NCBI GenBank assembly: GCA_028820945.1
Contig: JAPPHW010000107.1
Span: 1 to 17,260 of the forward strand
DNA length: 17,260 nucleotides
Origin: Defluviicoccus sp.
GTDB taxonomy: Bacteria; Pseudomonadota; Alphaproteobacteria; MPNO01
Direction: 5' to 3'
The notes beneath the pieces were generated by a model that worked only from the letters and a program-made list of their open reading frames with translations, did not search any database and had not been told where the DNA came from. Shown piece by piece: positions 7,536-15,290 of the stretch; position 1 is the first letter of the stretch, and each line of letters starts with the position of its first letter. Both the position numbers and the translations under genes were made by a program.

Positions 7536-8978
7536 CTACTCGGGCGCCTGCCCCGGAACCGGCGTCGCCCCCGGCGTGCCGGTCCGGAAGGCGGCCTCCG
7601 GCCCGCCATAGCGGTCGGTCAGCGCGTTCTGGTCGTCCTTGGCCATGCGGTCGACGCGTTCGGGATCGCAAATGCGGCGGAGGATCGCTTGGTATTCCGC
7701 CACCCCCGCGGGGTCCGAGACGGCGAGGTCGACCGTCTCCTCGGGGTCGTCCGCGAGATCGAACAGCTCCGGCTCGTAGCCGACGTAATGGATGAGCTTC
7801 CTGCTCCCCCGCCGCACCATGAAGGCGGCGCTCGGCGAGGCGGCGGCGTGGTATTCGCCGAACGCGACGCGCTCGGCATCGTAGGGCGCGGCGGCGATAT
7901 CGAGCCACGACCGGCCGGGCAACGCCTCCTCATCGTCGGTCGGTGCGAGTCCCGCGCCGCGTAGGATGGTGGGATAGGCGTCGAGCAGCGAGACCGGCGT
8001 GTCGCAGACGGCACCCGCCGGCGTATCGGGTCCGGTAAGGATCAGCGGAATTCCCGCCGATTCCTCGTACATGTTGGATTTCCCCCAGAGACCTCGCGCG
8101 CCCACATTGTCGCCGTGGTCGCTGGTGTAGACGACGCGGGTGGTCTCGCCGAGCCCGACCGCGTCCAGCGTCTCCAGTACCTCGCCGATCAGCGCGTCGA
8201 CATATGTGCAGAGGCCGAAATAGGCGGCTACCGCCTTCAGGCGCTCCTCCGCCGAGAGGTTTCGGTCGACCTGCTGGAAGTCGTCCATGCGCTGCAGCCA
8301 CGGATGGCGCACATATCCCTTCGCCGGATCCAGCTTGCGTTCCGGCAGGCGGTCCAGCGGGTAGAGATCGTAAAATTCCGAGGGAACCACCAGTGGGAAA
8401 TGGGGCGCGACAAAGCCGACATAGAGCACCCAGGGTTTTTCGTCCCGCTTCGCCGCCTCGGCGAGCCACGCCTTCGCCCGGTCGGCGATCAGGCGATCGT
8501 AGCAGTTGTAGTTCGACTCCCCCGGCCCGATCCGGTTCAGCATTTTCGCCGGGCGCGAAGGCGGCAGAGGGTCGCGGACCGAGCCCCAGACTTGGCCGAT
8601 TCCGTCCATGACATGCATGGGTTCGATCCGTCGGTCGAATCCGGAATCGATGTCGTCGCCGCGATAGTGCAGCTTGCCGATGGCCTCGACCCGGTGCCCC
8701 TCGCGCTGCAGGCGATGCCCCCAGCTCGCGATGGCTCCGTCATAGGGATGGGCGTTGTCCCAGTATCGCGTCTCGTGGACATGGCGGCCGGTGGCGAAGG
8801 CGGCGCGCGCCGGAATGCAGATCGGCGAATTGGTGTAGGCGGCGGAGAACCGCGTGCCGCGTTCGGCCAGCCGGTCGAGATTGGGCGTCCGCACCATGTC
8901 GTGGCCGTAGCAGCCGAGCATCTTCGGGTTGTGCTCGTCCGACATGATGAAGAGGAGGTTCCGGCCATCCGTTGCCAT
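7536..8978 (-). CDS. Type I (formylglycine) sulfatase, sulfatase 1
   Basis: This is an alkaline-phosphatase-superfamily sulfatase of 480 residues. The metal-binding N-terminus is LLFIMSDEH (Asp14). The activation signature CIPARAAFATG has Cys54, which would be converted to formylglycine. Further expected active-site elements are GKLHYRG (Lys102, His104), APHFPL (His193), YTSDHGDN (Asp287, His288) and GLWGKSNMYEES (Lys300). No signal peptide is evident, which implies a cytoplasmic enzyme acting on an imported sulfate ester. The substrate cannot be read from the sequence; it is not a clear choline sulfatase. It starts 1 nt beyond the tctA stop with a good AAGGAAA ribosome-binding site, so it is the last gene of the tctCBA operon. 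Confidence 0.88.
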   Translation of the reverse strand: MATDGRNLLFIMSDEHNPKMLGCYGHDMVRTPNLDRLAERGTRFSAAYTNSPICIPARAAFATGRHVHETRYWDNAHPYDGAIASWGHRLQREGHRVEAIGKLHYRGDDIDSGFDRRIEPMHVMDGIGQVWGSVRDPLPPSRPAKMLNRIGPGESNYNCYDRLIADRAKAWLAEAAKRDEKPWVLYVGFVAPHFPLVVPSEFYDLYPLDRLPERKLDPAKGYVRHPWLQRMDDFQQVDRNLSAEERLKAVAAYFGLCTYVDALIGEVLETLDAVGLGETTRVVYTSDHGDNVGARGLWGKSNMYEESAGIPLILTGPDTPAGAVCDTPVSLLDAYPTILRGAGLAPTDDEEALPGRSWLDIAAAPYDAERVAFGEYHAAASPSAAFMVRRGSRKLIHYVGYEPELFDLADDPEETVDLAVSDPAGVAEYQAILRRICDPERVDRMAKDDQNALTDRYGGPEAAFRTGTPGATPVPGQAPE

Positions 8979-8979
8979 A

Positions 8980-10566
8980 CTAATTTCCTTTCTTTTCCTG
9001 TCCGCCGCGGCCGCTGGCGAAGAACACGACGACGAGCACCGCGAGCGCCATGAAGGCGATCGAGACCGGGCTGGAGAACAGGAACCACGGATCGGCCCCG
9101 GTCGCCGAGAATGCCTGACGCACCGCTTCTTCCAGGTTGTTGGCGAGGATGAAGGCGATCACGAACGGCAGGACGGAGAACCGGAACTTGCGCAGCAGGT
9201 AGCCGACCAGGCCGAAGAACAGCGTGGTGTATATCGCGAGCATTTCCGGGCGCTGCGCATAAATCGCGGTGAGGGTCAGCAGCAGCACGATCGGCAACAG
9301 GCGTTGCTTCGGGATTCGAACCATGATGCCCATCGAGCGCATGAACGCCCCGCCGACCGTCCAGTTCAGCAGGTTGGCGAGAACCATCGTCGTGAACAGG
9401 CCAAAGGCGATCACCATCTCGCTGTTGATCTGGTCCGGGGTCAGGCGGAACACCGCCGGGCCCGGGTTGAAGCCGCTGATGGTCTCGGTCGCGAGGATAA
9501 TGAAAACCGCCGCGACGTTGCCCGGGATGCCGAGGGAAAGCACCGGGATCAGGTTGGCGCCCGAGACAGCGCTGTTCGCCGCCTCCGTCGCCGCGACCCC
9601 TTCGGGCGCGCCGTCGCCGAACCGGACCCCGCCCTTGTGCAGCCTGCGTCCCGTGGCATAGCCGAGCGTCGCCGCCAGGGTCGAGCCGATGCCGGGGAGC
9701 GCGCCCACCATGGTGCCGATTCCGGCGGACATCGCGACGAAGGGTGCGATGCGCCGTATGTCGCGAAGCCGAAGCCGGTTGTCGCCGACGGCCGGGGGCG
9801 CCGCGATCGCGTCGGTCGCGCGCTTCTCGCGCCACATCTGTTCCAGCGCCGTGAACACCTCCCCGAGGATCAGCACGCCGAGCACTACGCCGATCAGGGG
9901 CAGCCCGCCCGCCAGCGCATCGGTCCCAAGCGAAAGCCGCGGATGGTGGTCCTCGCCGGTGCCGATGAAGGCGAAGAACATGCCAAACAGTGCGGCGAGA
10001 ATGCCCTTCCAGACCGAGTCGCCCACCACCGCGGAGATGAAGGCGAGCGACAGGACGATCAGCGCTGCCTTCTCCGGGAAGTCGAGATAGGCCTCGACAG
10101 CGATGGCGAGGAAGGGCGCGCAGGTGAATAGGACGAGGTCCGAAAGCGTGTCGCCGGAAGCGGAGGAAAAGTGTGCAATGCGGAGCGCCTTGCCGGCCTC
10201 GCCCTTGCGGGTCATGGGGAACCCGTCGAGCGTGGTCATCAGGGAATCGGGCGTTCCCGGCGTGTTGAACAGGATCGCCGGCACCGCGCCGCCCACCGTC
10301 GCCCCCTTCATGATGCCGATCAGGAAACCGAGCACCGGCAGGAGCGCGTCGGGATTGAAGCCGAAGATGGTGATCAGGATCGGCAGCGAGATCGCCATGG
10401 CGAAGGGTCCGCCGAGGCCCGGCGTTGCGCCCACAACGATCCCCCCGAGAAAACCCAGAACCACCATGACGACCACGATCGAGATCGGCAGGCCGAACAC
10501 CGTCGCGACCGGTGCCTGGGTAAACACCGCGACGACCCCGAGCCAGACATGGTCGAGGACGCCCAT
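8980..10566 (-). CDS. tctA: Tripartite tricarboxylate transporter permease, large membrane subunit (TctA)
   Basis: TctA is the 12-TM-class permease of TTT secondary transporters, working with TctB and the periplasmic protein TctC to import organic acids and related solutes. The 528-residue product is highly hydrophobic. It carries the family motifs GATPGLGGPFAMAISLPI near the N-terminus, AILFNTPGTPDSLMTTLDG, a repeat-like GALPGIGSTLAATLGYA, and NLIPVLSLGIPGN. The ATG at 10566 overlaps the tctB TGA by one base. A GTG one codon earlier (10569) is possible. The length is slightly above the typical 500. The substrate is unknown, but the linked sulfatases suggest a sulfated anion. Confidence 0.95.
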   Translation of the reverse strand: MGVLDHVWLGVVAVFTQAPVATVFGLPISIVVVMVVLGFLGGIVVGATPGLGGPFAMAISLPILITIFGFNPDALLPVLGFLIGIMKGATVGGAVPAILFNTPGTPDSLMTTLDGFPMTRKGEAGKALRIAHFSSASGDTLSDLVLFTCAPFLAIAVEAYLDFPEKAALIVLSLAFISAVVGDSVWKGILAALFGMFFAFIGTGEDHHPRLSLGTDALAGGLPLIGVVLGVLILGEVFTALEQMWREKRATDAIAAPPAVGDNRLRLRDIRRIAPFVAMSAGIGTMVGALPGIGSTLAATLGYATGRRLHKGGVRFGDGAPEGVAATEAANSAVSGANLIPVLSLGIPGNVAAVFIILATETISGFNPGPAVFRLTPDQINSEMVIAFGLFTTMVLANLLNWTVGGAFMRSMGIMVRIPKQRLLPIVLLLTLTAIYAQRPEMLAIYTTLFFGLVGYLLRKFRFSVLPFVIAFILANNLEEAVRQAFSATGADPWFLFSSPVSIAFMALAVLVVVFFASGRGGQEKKGN

Positions 10567-11135
10567 CACTGATCGCCGTTCGGCGGTAACAACAGGTCGT
10601 CGAACGGCAGGTCGTAGAGGCCGGTAAGTACAAGCGCGGCAATGACGCCGGCCAACGCCGCGCCGCGCGTCAGCCGCTGCTCGACGACCGCGATCGCGCC
10701 GCCGACCAGGACCGTGCCGCCCAGCAGATAGCCGAGATACTTGTAGGGGACGGTGTCTCTCAGCTCGCGATAGGTGCCGATGGCGCCGCCGAGCGCGTTG
10801 ATCGCGTCGACGACCAGCGGTCCCGTGTGGCTCATCAACGCGAGCCCGACGACGATCACGGCCGCGAAGCGGGCGATGAACGCCAGGCTATGCCGGTCCG
10901 GCACCGCCCCGGACCCGTGGCGGTTCAGGATTTCGGAAACCGCGAGGAGCGCCGCCGTTCCGGCCATGCCAATAGCGACGGCGGTTGGGGCAAGGGCGTC
11001 GCCGATGACGGTGCGCCGCCGGAACGTCTCGACGACGCCGCTCTCCACGTCGGCGGGGATCCAGATCCCCAGGGTCAACAGGGCGAACGCGGCGACAACC
11101 GCTGCGACGCCCAGCGACCAGGGATCGAAACGCAT
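10566..11135 (-). CDS. tctB: Tripartite tricarboxylate transporter small membrane subunit (TctB-like)
   Basis: This is a 189-residue hydrophobic protein with about four to five predicted membrane segments: around 8-27, 50-66, 86-103, 133-150 and 158-173. A predicted extramembrane loop carries the sequence NRHGSGAVPD. TctB sequences are poorly conserved, so the call rests on size, topology and position between tctC and tctA. The start ATG has a GGGGA sequence about 6 nt upstream. It begins 39 nt after tctC ends and overlaps the start of tctA, consistent with stoichiometric expression of the membrane subunits. Confidence 0.85.
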   Translation of the reverse strand: MRFDPWSLGVAAVVAAFALLTLGIWIPADVESGVVETFRRRTVIGDALAPTAVAIGMAGTAALLAVSEILNRHGSGAVPDRHSLAFIARFAAVIVVGLALMSHTGPLVVDAINALGGAIGTYRELRDTVPYKYLGYLLGGTVLVGGAIAVVEQRLTRGAALAGVIAALVLTGLYDLPFDDLLLPPNGDQ

Positions 11136-11174
11136 ATCGGTCCCCGCAGCCGGAACCGGCTCCGGGGCGCCGGC

Positions 11175-12137
11175 CTATTTCGTGGCCATCATCAGCTTTT
11201 TCGACCCGGCGATGCCGTCCGAGATCAATTTCTCGAGCGCCGCGCCGGAGATGAGCTGCGGACCTCCGAAGGCGCGCTGCACGAACTGCGCCGCCTTGGT
11301 GGACTTATCGGTCAGCACCGCGGCGACCGCATCGGCGATCCCCTTGCGGGCATCCGCGGGAATGCCCTTGGGGGCGACGATCAGGAACTTGGCGCCCGCG
11401 TCGTAGGGGATGCCGAGCTCGCCCAGGGTCGGAACGTCCGGGGATATCTTGAGGCGAGTGGTCTCACCCGACATCAGGTTGACGAGGTCGCCCGCCCGCA
11501 CGCCCTTCGCCTGGATGCCCGCGACCCAGCCGACATCGACATCGCCGGCGGTGATCGCGTTCAGCACCTTGCGGCCACCCCTGAACACGACCGTATTGAA
11601 CTTGACGCCGTATTTCTGCTCGATGGTGTAGGCAATGTCGGCGAGCTTCGCGCTCATGGCGCCGAGTTTTACGGTCGCGCCGCCCTTCGCCGCCGCGATG
11701 ACGTCCTGGATCGATTTCCAGCCGCGGCTCGTCTTCGCGACGATTCCCATCTGCGAGCCGGCCGTCGTCGTGACGTAAGTGAAATCGTCGACCGAGTAAC
11801 CCGCCTTCTTCACGGCGAGCATGTTGTAGCCGAAGGTCTCGGTTACCGCGATGCCGAAGGTCAGCCCGTCATTCGGCTGGGTCTTCAGCTTGCGCGCCAT
11901 CACCGCCCCGCCCTTGCCGGTGACGTTCTGCGGGATGATCTTCCAGCCCTTGCTTTTTTCGAGCTCCGTCGCGATCAGCCGCGCCTGAGTGTCCGCGCCG
12001 CCGCCCGCGGCGAACGCGATCATCAGGTTGATGGGACCGCTGGGCTTCCACGCCGCGGCTGCCGATCCAGCTGACAACGCAAGCGCGCCCGCGATTCCCG
12101 CCGCGATCACGCTACTGCCACGAGATTTGAACGTCAT
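11175..12137 (-). CDS. tctC: TTT transporter periplasmic substrate-binding protein (TctC/Bug family)
   Basis: The 320-residue protein begins with a Sec signal peptide: basic MTFKSRG, a hydrophobic AAGIAGALALSAGSAAAA stretch, and likely cleavage before or near WKPSGP at about 30. The mature part has the Bug-family ligand loop INLMIAFAAGGGADTQAR, then NVTGKGGAVMARKL and VVFRGGRKVLNAITAGDVD. Bug proteins bind carboxylated or other small anions; the ligand here is unknown. ATG 12137 is set by a strong AGGAGG at 12144-12149 with 6-nt spacing and by the signal peptide. The reading frame stays open far upstream by chance, but that is not coding. It is the first gene of tctCBA-sulfatase 1, downstream of a candidate promoter and operator. 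Confidence 0.94.
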   Translation of the reverse strand: MTFKSRGSSVIAAGIAGALALSAGSAAAAWKPSGPINLMIAFAAGGGADTQARLIATELEKSKGWKIIPQNVTGKGGAVMARKLKTQPNDGLTFGIAVTETFGYNMLAVKKAGYSVDDFTYVTTTAGSQMGIVAKTSRGWKSIQDVIAAAKGGATVKLGAMSAKLADIAYTIEQKYGVKFNTVVFRGGRKVLNAITAGDVDVGWVAGIQAKGVRAGDLVNLMSGETTRLKISPDVPTLGELGIPYDAGAKFLIVAPKGIPADARKGIADAVAAVLTDKSTKAAQFVQRAFGGPQLISGAALEKLISDGIAGSKKLMMATK

Positions 12138-12170
12138 ATCGTGCCTCCTGTCGATCCAACGTCTGTTTTT

Positions 12171-12186
12171 AGTTGTCATGGCAACT
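12171..12186. promoter_or_regulatory. Candidate MarR-type operator upstream of tctC
   Basis: AGTTGTCATGGCAACT is a near-perfect 16-bp palindrome (AGTTG, 6 nt, CAACT). It lies 34 bp upstream of the tctC start and overlaps the last base of a candidate -10 element. The same half-sites and spacing recur at 15180-15195. Dyads of this size containing a central CATG are typical of MarR-family operators, and a marR gene lies in the same cluster. The link between regulator and site is inferred. Confidence 0.5.
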
Positions 12187-12213
12187 TTATCACCGGCGAA
12201 TGGAACCCGGCAA
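12186..12213 (-). promoter_or_regulatory. Candidate sigma-70-like promoter for tctCBA-sulfatase 1
   Basis: On the minus strand TTGCCG (12213-12208) is followed after 16 nt by GATAAA (12191-12186), four of six matches to TATAAT. The predicted start point, near 12179, falls inside the palindrome, so a bound repressor would block initiation. The -35 lies just beyond the end of the MBL gene. This is a motif-based suggestion only. Confidence 0.35.
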
Positions 12214-12223
12214 CGCGTATCGC

Positions 12224-13111
12224 CTAGCCGGTGTGACGCTCGGCTTGGAGGTCGCCGACGGGAACGCGCATGAGGTCCTCTCCCCAGACGATGTTGCCGT
12301 CGAAGATTTCCGCCATCTCCGCGATGAGTCGTTCGCGCACGCCCGGAACGTCCATCTGGTTGGAGACATGGCTCACGACCAGAGTGCGAACCTTCGCGTC
12401 CGCCGCGACCCGCGCCGCCTCGATGTGTCCGGCCGCGCCGCGGATCCATTCCGGTCCCGGAGCGGTGCCCGAGATCTGATAGGTCATGTGGACCAGCACG
12501 TCCGATTCCGCGGCCAGCCGCGCGAAGGCGCTGGAAGGTCCGGCGTCGCCCGAATAGGCGAACGAGCCGCCGGGCGCGTCGAGCCGGAAGCCGAAACATT
12601 CGAGCGCCGGCTGGGCATGCGGCACGCTTACGGTTTTCAAGGTCCAGCCGCTGCCTTCGACGACATCGCCGCTCGCAAGTTCTCGCACGAGAGGGTCGGG
12701 GCGCTTCCGGGGACGGGTTCCCCCGCGCGACTCGAAGACCTGCACGCTGGGCTCGAGTGTCGTCCGCGCCTCGATATCGGGCCCGAATACGCCGTCGGCG
12801 GCGAACAGCAGCCGGGTCATGCGCGCCGTATGCGCCGGTCCGTAGACGTTGAGTTCCGGAATCCGGCCCGCGCCCTGGTCCCAGCGCGTCATCACCAGCC
12901 GCGCATAATCCAGGCAGTGGTCGTAGTGCAGATGGGAAAACACCAGGTCGGTGATGTCGGTGGCCCCGTATCCCGCTTCCATCATGCGGTTGTAGGCGCC
13001 GGGCCCGAAGTCGAACAGCACGACGCTGTCGCCCAGATCGACCAGATAGCTCGAACTCGCCCGCTTGAGCGACGGCGCCGGCGTTCCCGTGCCCAGCAGA
13101 ACGATCTTCAT
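12224..13111 (-). CDS. MBL-fold metallohydrolase (RNase Z / AtsA-like)
   Basis: This is a 295-residue metallo-beta-lactamase fold protein. Ligand motifs are visible in order: LLGTGTPAPS at 5-14, the binuclear metal signature SHLHYDH (His60, His62, Asp64, His65), His165 in VPHAQP, Asp189 in YSGDAGPS, and His248 in VVSHVS. His229 in GHIEAA matches the position of the helper His in the RNase Z-like subgroup. This subgroup includes tRNase Z, PhnP-like phosphodiesterases and MBL-type arylsulfatases such as AtsA. Given the flanking sulfatases, a sulfate- or phosphate-ester or lactone hydrolase is more likely than a tRNA-processing enzyme, but that is inference. It starts 6 nt after marR and is probably co-transcribed with it. 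Confidence 0.85.
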   Translation of the reverse strand: MKIVLLGTGTPAPSLKRASSSYLVDLGDSVVLFDFGPGAYNRMMEAGYGATDITDLVFSHLHYDHCLDYARLVMTRWDQGAGRIPELNVYGPAHTARMTRLLFAADGVFGPDIEARTTLEPSVQVFESRGGTRPRKRPDPLVRELASGDVVEGSGWTLKTVSVPHAQPALECFGFRLDAPGGSFAYSGDAGPSSAFARLAAESDVLVHMTYQISGTAPGPEWIRGAAGHIEAARVAADAKVRTLVVSHVSNQMDVPGVRERLIAEMAEIFDGNIVWGEDLMRVPVGDLQAERHTG

Positions 13112-13117
13112 CGCAGG

Positions 13118-13600
13118 CTATCTCTCGGTGGCTCTGAGCAACAGCCGGGCGCGCTCGTCGAGCCTTGTCAAAAACGCGGCGAAGCTCTCGCGTTCGGATT
13201 CCGTGAAGCCGCGAAACAATTCCTTGTCCCGTTGTCGGGAGTGCGCGGAGATCTTGCCGTGCAATATCCGACCTTCCTTCGTCAGGGTCAGGATTCTGCT
13301 TCGACCGTCGACGGGGTGGCCGCATCGTTCGATGAACCCGCGATGGGTCAGCCGGTGAACGGCCCGGCTGACATTGCTCTTGTCCAGCACGGCGAATTCG
13401 GCGACATCGCGCGCCGTGACGGGACCCAGTGCGGCAAGGCTCGCGAGAACCCGCCATTCGAGCGAGCTCACCCCGAACTCGCGTCTGTAGACCCGCGCGG
13501 ACCAAAGCGTCAGGCGGTTCGACAAGGCCGACAGCCTGTAGCCCGCGATCCGGCTCAGATCGAAGTCGGACGCGTCGGGTATCTCTTTCGGGTTCGTCAT
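13118..13600 (-). CDS. MarR family transcriptional regulator
   Basis: This is a 160-residue winged-helix regulator. It has a helical N-terminal dimerisation part (about 14-45), the wHTH at about 46-112 with recognition helix DKSNVSRAVHRL at 73-84, the wing [13 protein letters not shown] at 98-110 containing the conserved D-x-R, and a C-terminal dimerisation helix. MarR proteins usually repress neighbouring catabolic genes and release DNA on binding a small, often aromatic, ligand. It sits 6 nt downstream of sulfatase 2 and 6 nt upstream of the MBL gene, so all three are probably one transcript. Two matching palindromes in the cluster (12171-12186, 15180-15195) are its candidate binding sites. 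Confidence 0.92.
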   Translation of the reverse strand: MTNPKEIPDASDFDLSRIAGYRLSALSNRLTLWSARVYRREFGVSSLEWRVLASLAALGPVTARDVAEFAVLDKSNVSRAVHRLTHRGFIERCGHPVDGRSRILTLTKEGRILHGKISAHSRQRDKELFRGFTESERESFAAFLTRLDERARLLLRATER

Positions 13601-13606
13601 GCCGGG

Positions 13607-15139
13607 CTATTCCCGATGCTCGGGGAACTCTGACAGGATGGCACCGGGCCGGGCTCGGATCATGTCGGTCAAGTCGTGACGAAGACCCCGGCGGCCGGCG
13701 TCGTCGAACAGGTTCTCCATCTCGTCCGGGTCGTTCGCCAGGTCGTACATCTCGCCCGCCCCGGACAACAAGTCCACGGTCAGTTTCGCGTCCGCCGTTC
13801 GAACCGTGCGAAGCTGAAGCTCGACCCCGGCCCGGCTCGGGTGCAGGTTCCATTCGCTGTAGGCTACGTCGCGGCCTTCGGAGCCTCGCATCACCGGATT
13901 GAGTGACCGACTCTGGATGTATTCCGGGCAGTCGATCCCGGCGCATTCGTAGAACGTCGCGGCGAGATCCACCGTCGAGACCGGATCCCGCACCACGCGG
14001 CCGGCCTCCACGCCGGGTCCTCGCGCGATCAGCCCGACCTTGAGCAGACCCTCATAGGGGGTCGGTCCCTTGAGATACAGGCCGTGATCGCCCAGCAATT
14101 CGCCGTGGTCGGCGGTGAAGATCGCGAGCGTGTCCCCGGCCAGGCCCAGCTCGTCGAGCCGGCCGAGGATGCGGCCGACGCCGTGGTCGATGAACGCGAT
14201 CTCGCCGTAGTAGTTGGCCGTCATCTCCGCGAGCTGGCGGTCCGTCTGGGGATCGATCCGGCTGTACTCTCGGCGCAGGATACGGGAACGCTCGGTTCGC
14301 CCCTGCGGTTCGTTCTCCAGCGCGGCGCGGTGCCACCAAGGCCGCCGGTCGAGATCCCGGACATGGGTCGGGGAGATGTCGACATCGTCAGTGGGGTGGA
14401 GCCGGCTCCACGGTTCCGGACAGTCGAACGGGTGATGCGGATCGGGATAGGAGACCCACAGGCAGAACGGCTTCTCGGGATCGCGGCTGTCGAGGAAAGC
14501 GAGGGTTCGATCGGTAACCCAGGTTGTCGAATGCCAGAGATCGGGCAGCTTCGAAAACCAGGTCTGCGCCGCTTCCGGCGCGGGTCCCGAGTCCTGCGCC
14601 CACAGAGACCATGCCTCGCCCTCGGCGCCGCGGTTCCAGAACCAGCGCTCGAAATGGTGGCCCCGCGGCGGTTTCTCGCAAGGCAGGTATTCGTGCCAGT
14701 GGCCGAGGATCATCAACTCGACTTCGTCGAAGCCCATATAGGGTCCGGACCAGTCCTCCGGGAAGCCGGCCGATCGCTCGCGGTTCTCGGGCGCGCCGTA
14801 GGGTGTCGCCGCCGGGTCCTCGCCGAAATGGCCCTTGCCGATGAACTTGCTGATATAGCCGGCTTCGGACAGGCGCCTCGCCCAACCGCGCTCGGCGGTT
14901 CGCGCGTCGAGATCCACGAAATTATCGTATGCGCCGTGGGTCAGCGGCAGCATGCCTGTCAGGATCGACGCGCGCGCCGGCTGGCAGACCAGGTTGGGGG
15001 TGATCGCGGCGGAAAACCGCGTCCCGGCCTCGGCCATCCGGTCGAGCCAGGGCGTCGAGATGCGTCGTCCTTCGAACCCGAAACAATCCCAGCGGTGCTG
15101 GTCCGAGGTAATGAGCAGGATGTTGGGCGAACGCGGCAC
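13607..15139 (-). CDS. Type I (formylglycine) sulfatase, sulfatase 2
   Basis: This is a 510-residue sulfatase-family protein, clearly different from sulfatase 1. The N-terminus is PNILLITSDQHRWDC (Asp13, Gln14). The formylglycine signature CQPARASILTG has Cys52. Other active-site elements are GKGHFGED (Lys102, His104), DPHHPF (His235/236), FTADHGELLGDHG (Asp344, His345) and LYLKG (Lys357). No signal peptide is visible. GTG 15139 is chosen because GGGAA lies about 7 nt upstream and the protein then begins right before the first strand. TTG 15166 is in frame, and ATG 15217 would place the palindromic operator inside the gene. It leads an operon with marR and the MBL gene. The substrate is unknown. 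Confidence 0.88.
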   Translation of the reverse strand: MPRSPNILLITSDQHRWDCFGFEGRRISTPWLDRMAEAGTRFSAAITPNLVCQPARASILTGMLPLTHGAYDNFVDLDARTAERGWARRLSEAGYISKFIGKGHFGEDPAATPYGAPENRERSAGFPEDWSGPYMGFDEVELMILGHWHEYLPCEKPPRGHHFERWFWNRGAEGEAWSLWAQDSGPAPEAAQTWFSKLPDLWHSTTWVTDRTLAFLDSRDPEKPFCLWVSYPDPHHPFDCPEPWSRLHPTDDVDISPTHVRDLDRRPWWHRAALENEPQGRTERSRILRREYSRIDPQTDRQLAEMTANYYGEIAFIDHGVGRILGRLDELGLAGDTLAIFTADHGELLGDHGLYLKGPTPYEGLLKVGLIARGPGVEAGRVVRDPVSTVDLAATFYECAGIDCPEYIQSRSLNPVMRGSEGRDVAYSEWNLHPSRAGVELQLRTVRTADAKLTVDLLSGAGEMYDLANDPDEMENLFDDAGRRGLRHDLTDMIRARPGAILSEFPEHRE

Positions 15140-15176
15140 GATTCGGTTCCCGGACGGATGAATCAAATTGCCGGCA

Positions 15177-15182
15177 TATAGT
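15177..15182 (+). promoter_or_regulatory. Candidate -10 element for the MetE-like gene
   Basis: TATAGT matches TATAAT in five of six positions and directly abuts or overlaps the palindrome at 15180-15195. This is the same geometry as the GATAAA-palindrome arrangement before tctC. No convincing -35 hexamer is seen at 16-18 nt, so an activator or a weak promoter would be needed. Low certainty. Confidence 0.3.
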
Positions 15183-15195
15183 TGCACAGGCAACC
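15180..15195. promoter_or_regulatory. Candidate MarR-type operator between sulfatase 2 and MetE-like gene
   Basis: AGTTGCACAGGCAACC has the same 5-6-5 design as the site before tctC: AGTTG, 6 nt, CAACY. It lies in the 151-bp divergent intergenic region, 40 bp upstream of the sulfatase 2 GTG and 95 bp upstream of the MetE-like TTG. One bound dimer could therefore control both directions. The site was identified by eye; its binding protein is inferred to be the MarR encoded at 13118-13600. Confidence 0.5.
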
Positions 15196-15205
15196 AATAT
15201 CCGGA

Positions 15206-15220
15206 AGGGTGCCGCACCCT
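15206..15220. repeat. Perfect 6-bp stem hairpin in the MetE-like gene leader
   Basis: AGGGTG-CCG-CACCCT is a perfect dyad 11 bp downstream of the operator-like palindrome. It would fall in the leader of the plus-strand transcript or the upstream promoter region of sulfatase 2. The downstream sequence is pyrimidine-rich but has no T run, so it is not a standard terminator. It may be a second protein-binding site. Confidence 0.3.
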
Positions 15221-15275
15221 CCGCTTCTTGTCGGGCTTCTTCCTTTACCCCAAGATCGCACGCCACGGCACGAAT

Positions 15276-15281
15276 GGAGGG
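15276..15281 (+). promoter_or_regulatory. Shine-Dalgarno deciding the TTG start at 15291
   Basis: GGAGGG lies 9 nt before TTG 15291, whereas no comparable site precedes the in-frame ATG at 15168. That upstream ATG would also put the palindrome and the hairpin inside the coding sequence. Confidence 0.55.
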
Positions 15282-15290
15282 AATCCCGTC

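Noticed and set aside
8537..10642. Minus-strand open frame of about 700 codons overlapping tctA and sulfatase 1
   Set aside because: The translation is Arg/Gly-rich low-quality sequence out of frame with two clear protein families.
12138..13946. Very long minus-strand open frame running upstream of tctC through the MBL, marR and sulfatase 2 genes
   Set aside because: It is an Arg/Pro-rich shadow frame from high GC. The signal peptide and the AGGAGG site set the tctC start at 12137.
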